A stretch of DNA of 62,679 bases from Azohydromonas australica DSM 1124. GTDB taxonomy: Bacteria > Pseudomonadota > Gammaproteobacteria > Burkholderiales > Burkholderiaceae_C. This document shows positions 43,609 through 51,578 of the stretch, in pieces. Position 1 is the stretch's first letter; the number at the start of each line of letters is the position of its first letter. The position numbers and the translations under genes are program-made. The DNA lies in contig NZ_AUMO01000064.1 in the NCBI RefSeq assembly GCF_000430725.1, positions 1-62,679 of the forward strand, in the 5' to 3' direction. Under the pieces are notes generated by a model that saw nothing but the letters and a program-made list of their open reading frames with translations, had not been told where the DNA came from and ran no database searches.

Positions 43609-44826
43609 TCAGTCGGCCGAGGCGGAATCGGTCGCGACGCGGGCGCCGCCGGCACGCAGCACCGCACTCACCTCGTCCGTGCCAAAGCCATACTCGTGCA
43701 GTATTTCGGCGGTGTGCTCGCCAAGACGCGGTGCCGGATAGCGCAGGGCCGCCGGAGTTTCGCTCCACTCTTGCGGGATACCGATGCTGCGGATTCGGCC
43801 TTCGCTCGGGTGCTCCTCCTCGGCGAAGAAGCCCACGGCGCGCATGTGCGGATCGTCGATCAGCGTCTCGGGTGTGTTCATCGCGGTGACCGGGATGTCC
43901 GCTTCGGCCAGCAGGGAGACCCATTCTGCGCTCGTGCGGGTCGAGAAGATGGCGGTCAGGAACGCATACAAGTCGCCCATATGCCGGGCGCGGGCGTGCA
44001 CATCGACATACCGGACGTCCTGTGCCATCTCCGGGCGGCCGACGGCGTGGAACAGGCGCTGCCAATGCCTGTCGGTGTAGACCTCGACGCTGAGGTGCCC
44101 ATCGGCAGTGGCAAAGGGCCGGCGCTGCGGGTTCGTCATGCGTTCGTAACCCCAGTCGCCCAGCGACGGAACGAAGGTATGCCCGTACATGTGGTCGCCC
44201 ATCGTGAAGTGGGCAAAGGTCTCGAACATCGGCACCGACACCGCCTGGCCGCGGCCCGTCTGCGCTCGGCTGACCAGCGCGCCGAGCACTGCGTTGCTCA
44301 TGGCCATGCCGACGATGCGATCGGCGATCGCGGTGCCGACGTAGGTGGGCGGGCCGTCGGTTTTGCGCGCCTGCACCATCGGCACGCCGACCGCGGCCTG
44401 GATCAGGTTGTCGTACGCGGGCCGTGCCGCATAGGGGCCGCGCTGGCCGAAGCCAAAACCGCCACAGTAGACGATGCGCGGGTTCAGCTCGCACACCTGC
44501 TCGTGGCTCAGGCCCAGCCTCGCCATCGCCTGCGGCCGCAAGGTGTAGAGCAGCACGTCGGCCGAGCGCAGCATGCGCTTCAACGCGGCGATCCCGCTTG
44601 GGTTCTTCAGGTCCAGCACCATGCTGCGCTTGTTGCGGTTCAGGTGCAGGAAGATGGCGCTCATCCCTTTGTGGCGACTTGGGCCGACGGCGCGGGTGGT
44701 GTCTCCCTCGGGCGCCTCGACCTTGCATACGTCCGCGCCCATGTCGGCGAGCAGCAGCGAGGCATAGGGCCCCATGAAGTTTGACGTGAGGTCGATGATG
44801 CGGATGCCCGCCAGAGGTCCAGTCAT
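43609..44826 (-). CDS. CaiB/BaiF (class III) CoA-transferase, paralogue of the gene at 51579
   Basis: The 405-residue protein begins GPLAGIRIIDLTSNFMGPYASLLLADMGADVCKVEAPEGDTTR and continues with LHLNRNKRSMVLDLK, GGFGFGQRGPYAARPAYDNLIQAAVG (catalytic Asp region) and TPETLIDDPHMRAVGFF. The same phrases occur with few changes in the plus-strand gene at 51579, so the two are recent duplicates in opposite orientation. ATG 44826 has GGGAG upstream; the longer open frame is arginine-rich junk. It follows the SDR gene on the minus strand with a 20-base gap and would activate the pathway's acid with CoA. Confidence 0.9.
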   Translation of the reverse strand: MTGPLAGIRIIDLTSNFMGPYASLLLADMGADVCKVEAPEGDTTRAVGPSRHKGMSAIFLHLNRNKRSMVLDLKNPSGIAALKRMLRSADVLLYTLRPQAMARLGLSHEQVCELNPRIVYCGGFGFGQRGPYAARPAYDNLIQAAVGVPMVQARKTDGPPTYVGTAIADRIVGMAMSNAVLGALVSRAQTGRGQAVSVPMFETFAHFTMGDHMYGHTFVPSLGDWGYERMTNPQRRPFATADGHLSVEVYTDRHWQRLFHAVGRPEMAQDVRYVDVHARARHMGDLYAFLTAIFSTRTSAEWVSLLAEADIPVTAMNTPETLIDDPHMRAVGFFAEEEHPSEGRIRSIGIPQEWSETPAALRYPAPRLGEHTAEILHEYGFGTDEVSAVLRAGGARVATDSASAD

Positions 44827-44846
44827 GGTGCAGCTCCCGTTGGGTT

Positions 44847-45647
44847 TCAGTGGATCGTCAGGCCACCGGTCGGACTCAACGTCGCGCCGGTGAGATAAGC
44901 CGAGTCTTCGGAAGCCAGGAAGGCGACCACGCCGCCGATGTCCTGCGGTGCGGCGACGCCGAGCGGCGCACCGGCGACGATCTTTTCGTACTGCTTGCGG
45001 TGGTGATCGGAGACGCCGCCTTCGCCGTCGAAGGCGGCTGCCCACGAGGGGCTGTCGCGAACCACCGTGACACAGACGCAGTTGACCCGGATCCGGTCGC
45101 GGGCAAGCTCCTTCGACAGCACCTTGCTCGCCATGATCAGCCCGCCGGAAAAACTGGCCATCGCCGTTTGGCCGGGGGTCGGCGTTCGTCCGCCTTCCGA
45201 GGTCACGAAGACCACGCTGCCTCCGCCGCGCTTGCGCATGTGCGCGACGGCGGCCTGCACGACCATCAGCTTGCCCGCCAGTGCCTGGGCGACGAAGTTC
45301 GTCGCGCGTGCCAAGTCAATGTCGGCAAACGGGCCACGCACGGCCGGGTCGCGGGCCTCGTCGTCGTGGCCGCCGGCACTCGGCACGACGATGTCGATGC
45401 CGCCAAAGCGCACCACGGCCTGCGCAGCCACCGCCTCCATGTCGGATCGGGAGCGCACGTCGCCGGCAACGAAGCAGCCCTCACTGCCCAAGCGTGCGAC
45501 CTCCTCCAGCACTGCCCGGGCACGCTCTTCGTTGCGGCCATTGATGACGATGCGTGCCCCACGCGCCGCGAGTTGCAGCGCGACACCCTTGCCAATGCCG
45601 CCGCTGCCCCCAGTGACGATGGCCACCTTGCCGTTCATGGAATTCAT
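44847..45647 (-). CDS. short-chain dehydrogenase/reductase with altered active site
   Basis: A 266-residue SDR fold: cofactor motif VAIVTGGSGGIGKGVALQLAA (TGGxxGIG), GDVRSRSDMEAV, DIVVPSAGGHDDE in place of NNAG, VVFVTSEGGRTP, and a C-terminal LTGATLSPTGGLTIH. The catalytic YxxxK is absent: the aligned segment reads GQTAMASFSGGLI, giving Met and Ser where Tyr and Lys normally stand. The protein may be a non-dehydrogenase or an enzyme with changed chemistry. It is the first gene of the minus-strand arm, divergent from the acyl-CoA dehydrogenase at 45894. Confidence 0.86.
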   Translation of the reverse strand: MNSMNGKVAIVTGGSGGIGKGVALQLAARGARIVINGRNEERARAVLEEVARLGSEGCFVAGDVRSRSDMEAVAAQAVVRFGGIDIVVPSAGGHDDEARDPAVRGPFADIDLARATNFVAQALAGKLMVVQAAVAHMRKRGGGSVVFVTSEGGRTPTPGQTAMASFSGGLIMASKVLSKELARDRIRVNCVCVTVVRDSPSWAAAFDGEGGVSDHHRKQYEKIVAGAPLGVAAPQDIGGVVAFLASEDSAYLTGATLSPTGGLTIH

Positions 45648-45735
45648 GACCTAAGGCCTTTCAGTGAAGTTTGGACAGACGGTAGGAGGCCGCATTCCCA
45701 GGGTCAATTGACCGAACCGGAGGCACCGATTCGAC

Positions 45736-45781
45736 GGCGCCGAATGCCGCGCGGTTCGGAGCCGCCGAATTCCCGCTTCGG
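45736..45781. promoter_or_regulatory. operator-like motif cluster in the divergent promoter
   Basis: The 246-base region between the SDR and acyl-CoA dehydrogenase genes carries GGCGCCGAAT (45736-45745) and GCCGCCGAATTCCCG (45761-45775). The second forms a dyad, CCGAA-N7-TTCGG (45765-45781). The same core occurs at 26866 and 34985. This region must control both arms of the large CoA cluster. No regulator gene adjoins it, so a distant one (LysR 34007 or the IclR pair) may act here. Confidence 0.42.
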
Positions 45782-45893
45782 AAATTGCAACTTGGCTGCC
45801 CCGGGGGCGCCCCCTACGCTTCGTTCCACGTCAAGGCGAACAGACGACAAAAAAGTCGCCACCCACCCCGATCAGCACGAAGGAGATGCAGAG

Positions 45894-47039
45894 ATGTCGA
45901 ACTTCCTCGACGAGTCCCAGACGATGTGGCTCGACACGGTCAACAAGTTCATGGATAACGAGGTCACGGTCGAGTACATCCGCAAGTGCGACATGAACCG
46001 CGACTACCCGTACGAGGCCTACGCGAAGATTGCCCAGCAAGGCTGGCTCGGCCTGCTGTTCTCCGAGGAGGAAGGCGGCGTCGGCGGCAGCGTCTTCGAC
46101 TACGTGCTGATGTCCGAGGGCCTGGGCAAGTACGGCTTCGACTTCGCCGCCGCGATCCTGGTGCCGACCTTCACCGCGATGAACATCGCCAAGTACGGCT
46201 CGCAGAAGCAGAAGGACATGTACATCAAGCCCTTCATCGAGGGCAAGATCCGTTTCTCCGTGTCGATGACTGAGCCTAACGCAGGCTCGGACGTGTTCGC
46301 GACGAAGACCCATGCCAAGAAGAACGCTGACGGCGACTGGGTCATCAACGGCTCGAAGTTGTACTGCTCGGGCGCGCATGCCAAGGACACCGTCATCGCG
46401 ATGCTCGTGCGTACTGACATGAACGACAAGCACGGTGGCCTGTCCATGGTTCTCATCCCGAACACCACCCCGGGCATGGTCATCAACAAGCTGCCCACGC
46501 TGTCGCGCCACGCGACCGGAACCACCGAGATCTTCCTCGATAACGTCGTAGTGCCCGGCGATGCGATCCTCGGCGTCGAAGGCCAGGGGCACGAGATCAT
46601 CCTCAATCACCTGGAGCTGGAGCGCTGCGCCGTCGCCGCCGCCTACGTCGGCAACGCGCAGGAGGCCGTGAGCAACGCCAACCGCTACGCGCACCAGCGC
46701 ACGCAGTTCGGCCAGCCGATCTTCAACTTCCAGGTGCTCAAGCACATGCTGGCGGAAAACCAGACCCGTGTCGATGCGGCCCGTCTGCTGGTTTACCGCG
46801 CGGCAGTGGCCAAGAACGAAGGCAAGGCCGCTCCGACCGAGACATCCATGGCCAAGCTGTTCGCTTCCGAAACGCTCAAGCAGTGCGCGCTCGACGGCAT
46901 GCAGATTCTCGGCGGCTTCGCCAACCTGCCCGAGGCCGACATGGAGCGCTACTTGCGCGAATCCATCCAGTGCACCATCGGCGGCGGTACGTCGCAGATC
47001 CAGCGCACCATCATCGCCAAGTCGCTGCGCCTGAACTGA
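45894..47039 (+). CDS. acyl-CoA dehydrogenase with GGGT in place of YEGT
   Basis: The 381-residue flavoprotein fold shows VSMTEPNAGSDVFATKTHAK, NGSKLYCSGAHAKDTV, LPTLSRHATGTTEIFLDNV, GVEGQGHEIILNHLELER, HQRTQFGQPIFNFQVLK and LGGFANLPEADMERYLRE. At the usual catalytic position the sequence is CTIGGGTSQIQR, with Gly instead of Glu; the base may be elsewhere or supplied by a partner subunit. ATG 45894 follows AAGGAGATGC; the frame open upstream is the antisense of the SDR. It heads the plus-strand operon and lies 11 bases before the MaoC gene. Confidence 0.91.
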   Translation: MSNFLDESQTMWLDTVNKFMDNEVTVEYIRKCDMNRDYPYEAYAKIAQQGWLGLLFSEEEGGVGGSVFDYVLMSEGLGKYGFDFAAAILVPTFTAMNIAKYGSQKQKDMYIKPFIEGKIRFSVSMTEPNAGSDVFATKTHAKKNADGDWVINGSKLYCSGAHAKDTVIAMLVRTDMNDKHGGLSMVLIPNTTPGMVINKLPTLSRHATGTTEIFLDNVVVPGDAILGVEGQGHEIILNHLELERCAVAAAYVGNAQEAVSNANRYAHQRTQFGQPIFNFQVLKHMLAENQTRVDAARLLVYRAAVAKNEGKAAPTETSMAKLFASETLKQCALDGMQILGGFANLPEADMERYLRESIQCTIGGGTSQIQRTIIAKSLRLN

Positions 47040-47050
47040 GGAAGACGAGC

Positions 47051-47548
47051 ATGAGCCTCATCAACAACCAGATCTACCAGACCTTCGACGAACTTGAAGA
47101 AGGCCAGGTCTTCAACTCCGGTGGCCGCACCATCACCGAGACCGACGTGGTGAACTACTGCGCGCTGACCGGCAACTGGATCGCCATCCACTCCAACACC
47201 CTGTACGCCTCCAAGACACGTTTCGGCAAGCGCCTGGTGCAGGGCGCTCTCACCTACTCCATCGCCACCGGCCTGATCCAGTTCGGCCTCGGCATCCAGG
47301 CCAACTACGGCATCGACAACATGCGCTTCCTGAAGCCCGTGCTGATCGACGACACCGTGTTCGCTAAGGCCACCGTGATCGGCAAGAAGGTCAAGGACGA
47401 GAAGTACGGCGTGATCCAGTTCCTGATGCAGGTGCTGAACCAGGACGGCGACGTGGTGCAGCAAGGCGAGTGGAGCCTGCTGATGCTGCGCCGGCGCGCG
47501 GACCTCGACGCGCTGGTGGCCTCGACGCTTCCGGCACCGAAGGGCTGA
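47051..47548 (+). CDS. MaoC-like hot-dog hydratase/dehydratase
   Basis: A 165-residue single hot-dog protein: TFDELEEGQVFNSGGRTITETDVVNYCALTGNWIAIHSN, then RFGKRLVQGALTYSIATGL. In R-specific enoyl-CoA hydratases the motif is G-D-x-N-P-x-H; here it reads GNWIAIH, so the His is kept but the Asp is Asn. It may be a hydratase with a modified site or a thioesterase-like protein. It starts at ATG 47051, and AtuA follows after five bases. Confidence 0.86.
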   Translation: MSLINNQIYQTFDELEEGQVFNSGGRTITETDVVNYCALTGNWIAIHSNTLYASKTRFGKRLVQGALTYSIATGLIQFGLGIQANYGIDNMRFLKPVLIDDTVFAKATVIGKKVKDEKYGVIQFLMQVLNQDGDVVQQGEWSLLMLRRRADLDALVASTLPAPKG

Positions 47549-47553
47549 GCACT

Positions 47554-48912
47554 ATGAAGACCATCCGCGTGGGCTCCGGCAGCGGGTTCTGGGGCGACAA
47601 CCTCGACCCGGCGATTGAGATCGCGAAGCACGGCAACGTGCAGTACCTCGCTTACGACTTCCTCGGCGAGCCGACCATCCCGCTGCTGCAGAAGATGCGG
47701 CAGAAGAACCCGGCGCAGGGCTTCGTGCCCGCGATCCGCGCGGTGGTGCGCGGCGTGCTGCCAATCTGCCTCGAGAAAGGCATCAAGATCCTGACCAACG
47801 CAGGGGCAGCCAATCCGCAAGCGTGTGCCGACACCATCCTGGCCGCGGCCAGGGAGATCGGCATCACGAAGCTGAAGGTCGGCATCGTCACGACGAACGA
47901 CATCCAGAAGAAGGTCGAGGAACTGCTGGACCAGGGCGTGAAGTTCACCAACCTGGACAACGGCGATGACGATCTTGGCGAGGTGCGCAACCGCATCGTC
48001 GGCTCCTACGTCTACTCCGGCGCGTACGGCTACGTCAAGGCGCTGCAGCAGGGTTGCGACATCATCATCTCCGACCGCGCGACCGACGACGCCGCCATCC
48101 TCGCGCCGCTGGTGCACGAGTTCGGATGGAAGTGGGACGACTGGGACAAGCTGGCCATCGGCATCACTGCCGGCCATCTGATCGAGTGCGGTGCGGCCTG
48201 CTCTGGAGGTATCACCGGCCTGTGGAAGGAAGTGCCCGAGCCCTGGAACATCGGCTATCCGATCGCCGAGGTCAACGAGGAGGGTGAGCTGTTCATCACC
48301 AAGGTGGACGGCACGGGTGGCCTGATCAACAAGATCACGCTGACCGAGCACCTGCTGTACGAAGTGCACGATCCGGGCAATTACCTGATGCCCGAGGTCG
48401 TCACGGACTTCACCCACGTGCAGATGGAAGAAGTTGCCAAGGACCGCGTGAAGGTCTGGGGCGCCAAGGGCAAGCCCGCGCCAGCCACGTTGAAGGCGGG
48501 CATCGCCTACATGGACGGCTACATCGGCGAGGTCGAGTCATCGGTCACCTGGCCGGACGCGGTGGCGAAGGCCCGGCGCTCGTTCGAGATCATCAAGAAG
48601 CGCTTCGAGATGGTCGACCTGAAGGCCGACGAGGTGCGCTTCGACATGATCGGCGTCGATTCCTGCCATTGGTCGGCGTCTCCAGAGCCGGACGAGAACA
48701 TCAACGAGGTGCGCATCCGCGTGGCCGCGAAATGCAGCGACCGCAGTGAAGCCGGCAAGGTCGCCCGCGAGTGCGTGATGCTGATGGGCACCGGCCCGAT
48801 CGGCTCCACCGGGCAGCTGAACACGCCGGCGCCGCGAGAGGTGTTCGCGCTGTGGCCCACGCTGATCGCGCGCGAGCAGGTCGTCCAGAACATCGAGATC
48901 CGGGAGCTTTGA
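47554..48912 (+). CDS. AtuA-type protein (DUF1446), acyclic terpene utilisation family
   Basis: The 452-residue protein carries the DUF1446 pattern: IRVGSGSGFWGDN, VQYLAYDFLGEPTIPLLQKM, ILTNAGAANPQACADTI, SGAYGYVKALQQGCDIIISDRATDDAAILAPL, IECGAACSGG, VDGTGGLINKITLTEHLLYEVHDP. AtuA is required for citronellol/geraniol growth in pseudomonads, but its reaction is not established. In pseudomonad AtuA a small C-terminal domain is fused; here that domain is the separate next gene. ATG 47554 lies five bases after the MaoC stop. No geranyl-CoA carboxylase genes are in the window, so another branched acid may be the substrate. Confidence 0.88.
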   Translation: MKTIRVGSGSGFWGDNLDPAIEIAKHGNVQYLAYDFLGEPTIPLLQKMRQKNPAQGFVPAIRAVVRGVLPICLEKGIKILTNAGAANPQACADTILAAAREIGITKLKVGIVTTNDIQKKVEELLDQGVKFTNLDNGDDDLGEVRNRIVGSYVYSGAYGYVKALQQGCDIIISDRATDDAAILAPLVHEFGWKWDDWDKLAIGITAGHLIECGAACSGGITGLWKEVPEPWNIGYPIAEVNEEGELFITKVDGTGGLINKITLTEHLLYEVHDPGNYLMPEVVTDFTHVQMEEVAKDRVKVWGAKGKPAPATLKAGIAYMDGYIGEVESSVTWPDAVAKARRSFEIIKKRFEMVDLKADEVRFDMIGVDSCHWSASPEPDENINEVRIRVAAKCSDRSEAGKVARECVMLMGTGPIGSTGQLNTPAPREVFALWPTLIAREQVVQNIEIREL

Positions 48913-48913
48913 A

Positions 48914-49255
48914 GTGGCCAGCATTCAACTGAAAGACGTGGTCTACGCCCGATCCGGCGACAAGGGCGACATCAGCAACATCGCCGTCATCGCCAAGGAT
49001 CCGCGCTTCTACCCGCTGCTGCAAAAGCACCTGACGGCCGAGCGCGTGAAGGCGTTCTTCGGCGAGATGGTCAAGGGCCGCGTGGACCGCTACGAGGTAC
49101 CGACCCTGCACGCGATGAATTTCGTGCTGCGCAACTCGCTGGGTGGAGGCGCCACGCGCAGCCTGCGCAGCGACTTCACGGGCAAGACCATGTGCCAGGC
49201 CGTGCTGCGCATCGTGCTGGAGGTCGACGAAAGCGACCTGCACCTGATCCACTGA
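48914..49255 (+). CDS. small AtuA-partner protein (AtuA C-terminal domain as a separate gene)
   Basis: A 113-residue protein starting at GTG 48914, one base after the AtuA stop. The sequence VVYARSGDKGDISNIAVIAKDP and RYEVPTLHAMNFVLRNSLGGGATRSLRSDFTGKT corresponds to the small domain found fused to the C-terminus of larger AtuA proteins; ARSGDKGD is its hallmark. Together with the upstream gene the length (about 565) equals a full AtuA, so the two probably form a complex. Confidence 0.86.
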   Translation: MASIQLKDVVYARSGDKGDISNIAVIAKDPRFYPLLQKHLTAERVKAFFGEMVKGRVDRYEVPTLHAMNFVLRNSLGGGATRSLRSDFTGKTMCQAVLRIVLEVDESDLHLIH

Positions 49256-49271
49256 CGACGAAGGACTGAAC

Positions 49272-50453
49272 ATGAGCAAGAAGGCCCAGATCATCGGCGT
49301 CAACATGGTGAAGTTCGCGAAGCCTGGATCGCATGAACCCTACGAGGTGATGGGCGCGAAGGCCATCCAGGGCGCGCTGGAGGACGCCGGCATCGGCTAC
49401 GAGGAGGTGCAGCAGGCCTTCGCCGGCTACGTCTACGGCGACAGCACCTGCGGCCAGCGCGTGGCCTACGGCGTGGGCATGACCGGCATCCCGGTCTTCA
49501 ACCTCAACAACTACTGCGCCTCGGGCTCGTCGGCGCTCTTCCTGGCGCGGCAGGCGGTGGAGGCTGGCATCGTCGAGTGCGCGCTGGCCTTCGGCTTCGA
49601 GGAGATGAAGCCCGGCGCGCTGGCCAGCGCGTTCGGGGACCGAACCTCGCCGGTGGGCTGGATTTACGAGCGGCAGAGCGAGCTGGCCCCCGGCCTGCCG
49701 CAGGATGCGCCGCGCGCCATCAAAGCCTTCGGCGGGGCAGGCTACGCCTACATCGAGCGCTACGGCGCCAATCCGGACATCTACGCGAAAGTGGCGGTGA
49801 AGACGCGCAGCCACGCCGTGAACAATCCGTACTCGCTGTTCACCAAGCCGCTGACGGTGGACGAGGTGATGAGCGCGACGCCCATGTATCCCCATCTCAC
49901 GCGGCTGATGGCCTGCCCGCCGACCTGCGGCGCGGCGGCGGCGATCGTGTGCAGCGAGGAATTCGCCGCGCGGCACGGCATCACGAAGGCCGTCGAGATC
50001 GCGGCCCAGGCGATGACGACGGATACCGATGCCAGCAAGCTCGACCTGATCAACCTGGTCGGCGCCGACATGACGCGCCGCGCGGCGCAGCAGGTCTACG
50101 ACACGGCGGGCATCGGCCCGGAGGACGTCGACGTGGTGGAACTGCACGACTGTTTCACTCCGAACGAGGTCATCAGCTACGAGGGCCTGGGCCTGTGCCC
50201 CGAGGGCGGCGCCGAGAAGTTCATCGCCGATGGCGACAACACCTACGGCGGTCGGTACGTGGTCAACCCCTCGGGCGGCCTGATGTCCAAGGGCCATCCG
50301 CTGGGCGCGACTGGCCTAGCGCAGTGCACCGAGCTGGTCTGGCACCTGCGCGGCCAGGCCGGGCGCCGCCAGGTCGAGGGCGCCCGCATTGGCCTGCAGC
50401 ACAACATCGGCCTGGGCGGTGCCTGCGTCGTGACCCTGTACCGCAGCACCTGA
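49272..50453 (+). CDS. SCP2/SCPx-type thiolase
   Basis: A 393-residue thiolase-superfamily protein of the sterol-carrier/lipid-transfer type: FNLNNYCASGSSALFLARQAVEAG (nucleophile Cys), VDVVELHDCFTPNEVISYEGLGL, PSGGLMSKGHPLGATGLAQ and QHNIGLGGACVV. SCPx thiolases cleave 3-ketoacyl-CoAs bearing a 2-methyl branch, which supports a branched-chain substrate for the whole cluster. It starts 16 bases after the small AtuA partner and is followed by a 112-base gap with a hairpin. Confidence 0.91.
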   Translation: MSKKAQIIGVNMVKFAKPGSHEPYEVMGAKAIQGALEDAGIGYEEVQQAFAGYVYGDSTCGQRVAYGVGMTGIPVFNLNNYCASGSSALFLARQAVEAGIVECALAFGFEEMKPGALASAFGDRTSPVGWIYERQSELAPGLPQDAPRAIKAFGGAGYAYIERYGANPDIYAKVAVKTRSHAVNNPYSLFTKPLTVDEVMSATPMYPHLTRLMACPPTCGAAAAIVCSEEFAARHGITKAVEIAAQAMTTDTDASKLDLINLVGADMTRRAAQQVYDTAGIGPEDVDVVELHDCFTPNEVISYEGLGLCPEGGAEKFIADGDNTYGGRYVVNPSGGLMSKGHPLGATGLAQCTELVWHLRGQAGRRQVEGARIGLQHNIGLGGACVVTLYRST

Positions 50454-50492
50454 GCGTCCGGCCCTCTGCCCGCCGGGGCGGTAATTCCCGAT

Positions 50493-50524
50493 CCGACGGT
50501 CCGGCGCGGCGAGCCCGCCGTCGG
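50493..50524. terminator. hairpin between the thiolase and the Bug gene
   Basis: CCGACGG (50493-50499) pairs with CCGTCGG (50518-50524); the loop is itself GC-rich. There is no T-run. It could reduce read-through between the enzyme genes and the abundant periplasmic receptor, or stabilise an mRNA end. Confidence 0.35.
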
Positions 50525-50565
50525 GTCGACTTCGCATTCGTACCAGAACAATCCAGGAGACCTGC

Positions 50566-51573
50566 ATGACTGCCCTCACTCATTCCCGCACGCGGCGCCG
50601 CTGGCTACGCACCGTGCTCGCTGCCCTCGCCGGGGTCTGCGGTGCCGCGCCCGCCGCCCATGCCGACGCCTGGCCGAAGCAGCCGGTGAAGATCGTGCTC
50701 GCGATCGGTCCCGGCTCGTCGGGCGACACGCTCGCGCGCATGCTCGGCCCCAAGCTGGAAGCACGCTGGAAGCAGCCCGTCATCATCGACAACCGGCCTG
50801 GGGCGAGCGGCGTGCTGGGGACCGAGGCCGTCGTTCGCGCCACCGATGGCCATACGCTGCTGCTGGGCACGCAGAGTTCTTTCCTCTCCAAGTTCCTGGT
50901 CAAGGGCCTCAAGTTCGATCCCGAGGTCGACCTGATGCCGGTCCGCAGAGTGCTCAACTACCAGCTGGTCATCGCGGTCAACGCAGAGACGGCCAAGCAA
51001 GCCGGCTCGTTGAAGGACCTCGTCGCGCTCAGCAAGAAGAGCGAAAAGGGCATCTTCTTCGCCGGCCTCGGCCCGACTTCCGTCTTCAACCTGACGCTGG
51101 GCGTGCTCAACCAGCAGCTGGGCCTCAACTACGTCGCGGTGAACTACAGCAACGTTGGCCAGGCCAACTTGGCGCTGATGCGCAACGACGCGCAGTTCAT
51201 CATCAACAACCCGGCATCGATCAGACCGTACTTCGCCAACGGCGCCGTCGTGCCGATCGCCGCGCTCGCCGCGCAGCGCTATCCGCAGCTGCCGAAATTG
51301 CCGACGCTACAAGAGGCCGTGGGCTACAAGGGTTATGTGCCGCAGCTGTGGACGGGCTTCTTCCTGCCCAAGGGCACGCCGGCAAGTGTCGTCGAGCAGG
51401 TCAACCGCGACGTGGCGGCCGTCCTCAACGACCCGGCCTTCCGCAAGGAGGTCGAAGACAGGCTTGATGCGACGGTAGTGAACTCGTCGCCGGAGGCCTA
51501 CGCCAGGGACATCCACGACGAGATGGCCGTCTGGCAGCAGCTCTTCAAGACCCTGAACATCCAGCCGGAGTAA
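50566..51573 (+). CDS. Bug/TctC-type periplasmic solute-binding protein
   Basis: The fourth Bug receptor has 335 residues. Its signal peptide has an arginine-rich start, RTRRRWLRTVLAALAGVC, then AHADAWPKQPVKIVLAIGPGSSGDTLARMLGPKLE, VIIDNRPGASGVLG, LPKLPTLQEAVGY and FFLPKGTPASVVEQ. CAGGAGA precedes ATG 50566. Embedded between the thiolase and a CoA-transferase, it probably binds the acid that the latter activates. No TctAB genes are nearby. Confidence 0.91.
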   Translation: MTALTHSRTRRRWLRTVLAALAGVCGAAPAAHADAWPKQPVKIVLAIGPGSSGDTLARMLGPKLEARWKQPVIIDNRPGASGVLGTEAVVRATDGHTLLLGTQSSFLSKFLVKGLKFDPEVDLMPVRRVLNYQLVIAVNAETAKQAGSLKDLVALSKKSEKGIFFAGLGPTSVFNLTLGVLNQQLGLNYVAVNYSNVGQANLALMRNDAQFIINNPASIRPYFANGAVVPIAALAAQRYPQLPKLPTLQEAVGYKGYVPQLWTGFFLPKGTPASVVEQVNRDVAAVLNDPAFRKEVEDRLDATVVNSSPEAYARDIHDEMAVWQQLFKTLNIQPE

Positions 51574-51578
51574 TCGAC

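Noticed and set aside
44850..45893. Upstream extension of the acyl-CoA dehydrogenase frame that starts at 45894
   Set aside because: The extension is antisense to the SDR gene, and the start at 45894 has a strong AAGGAG site and the normal family N-terminus.
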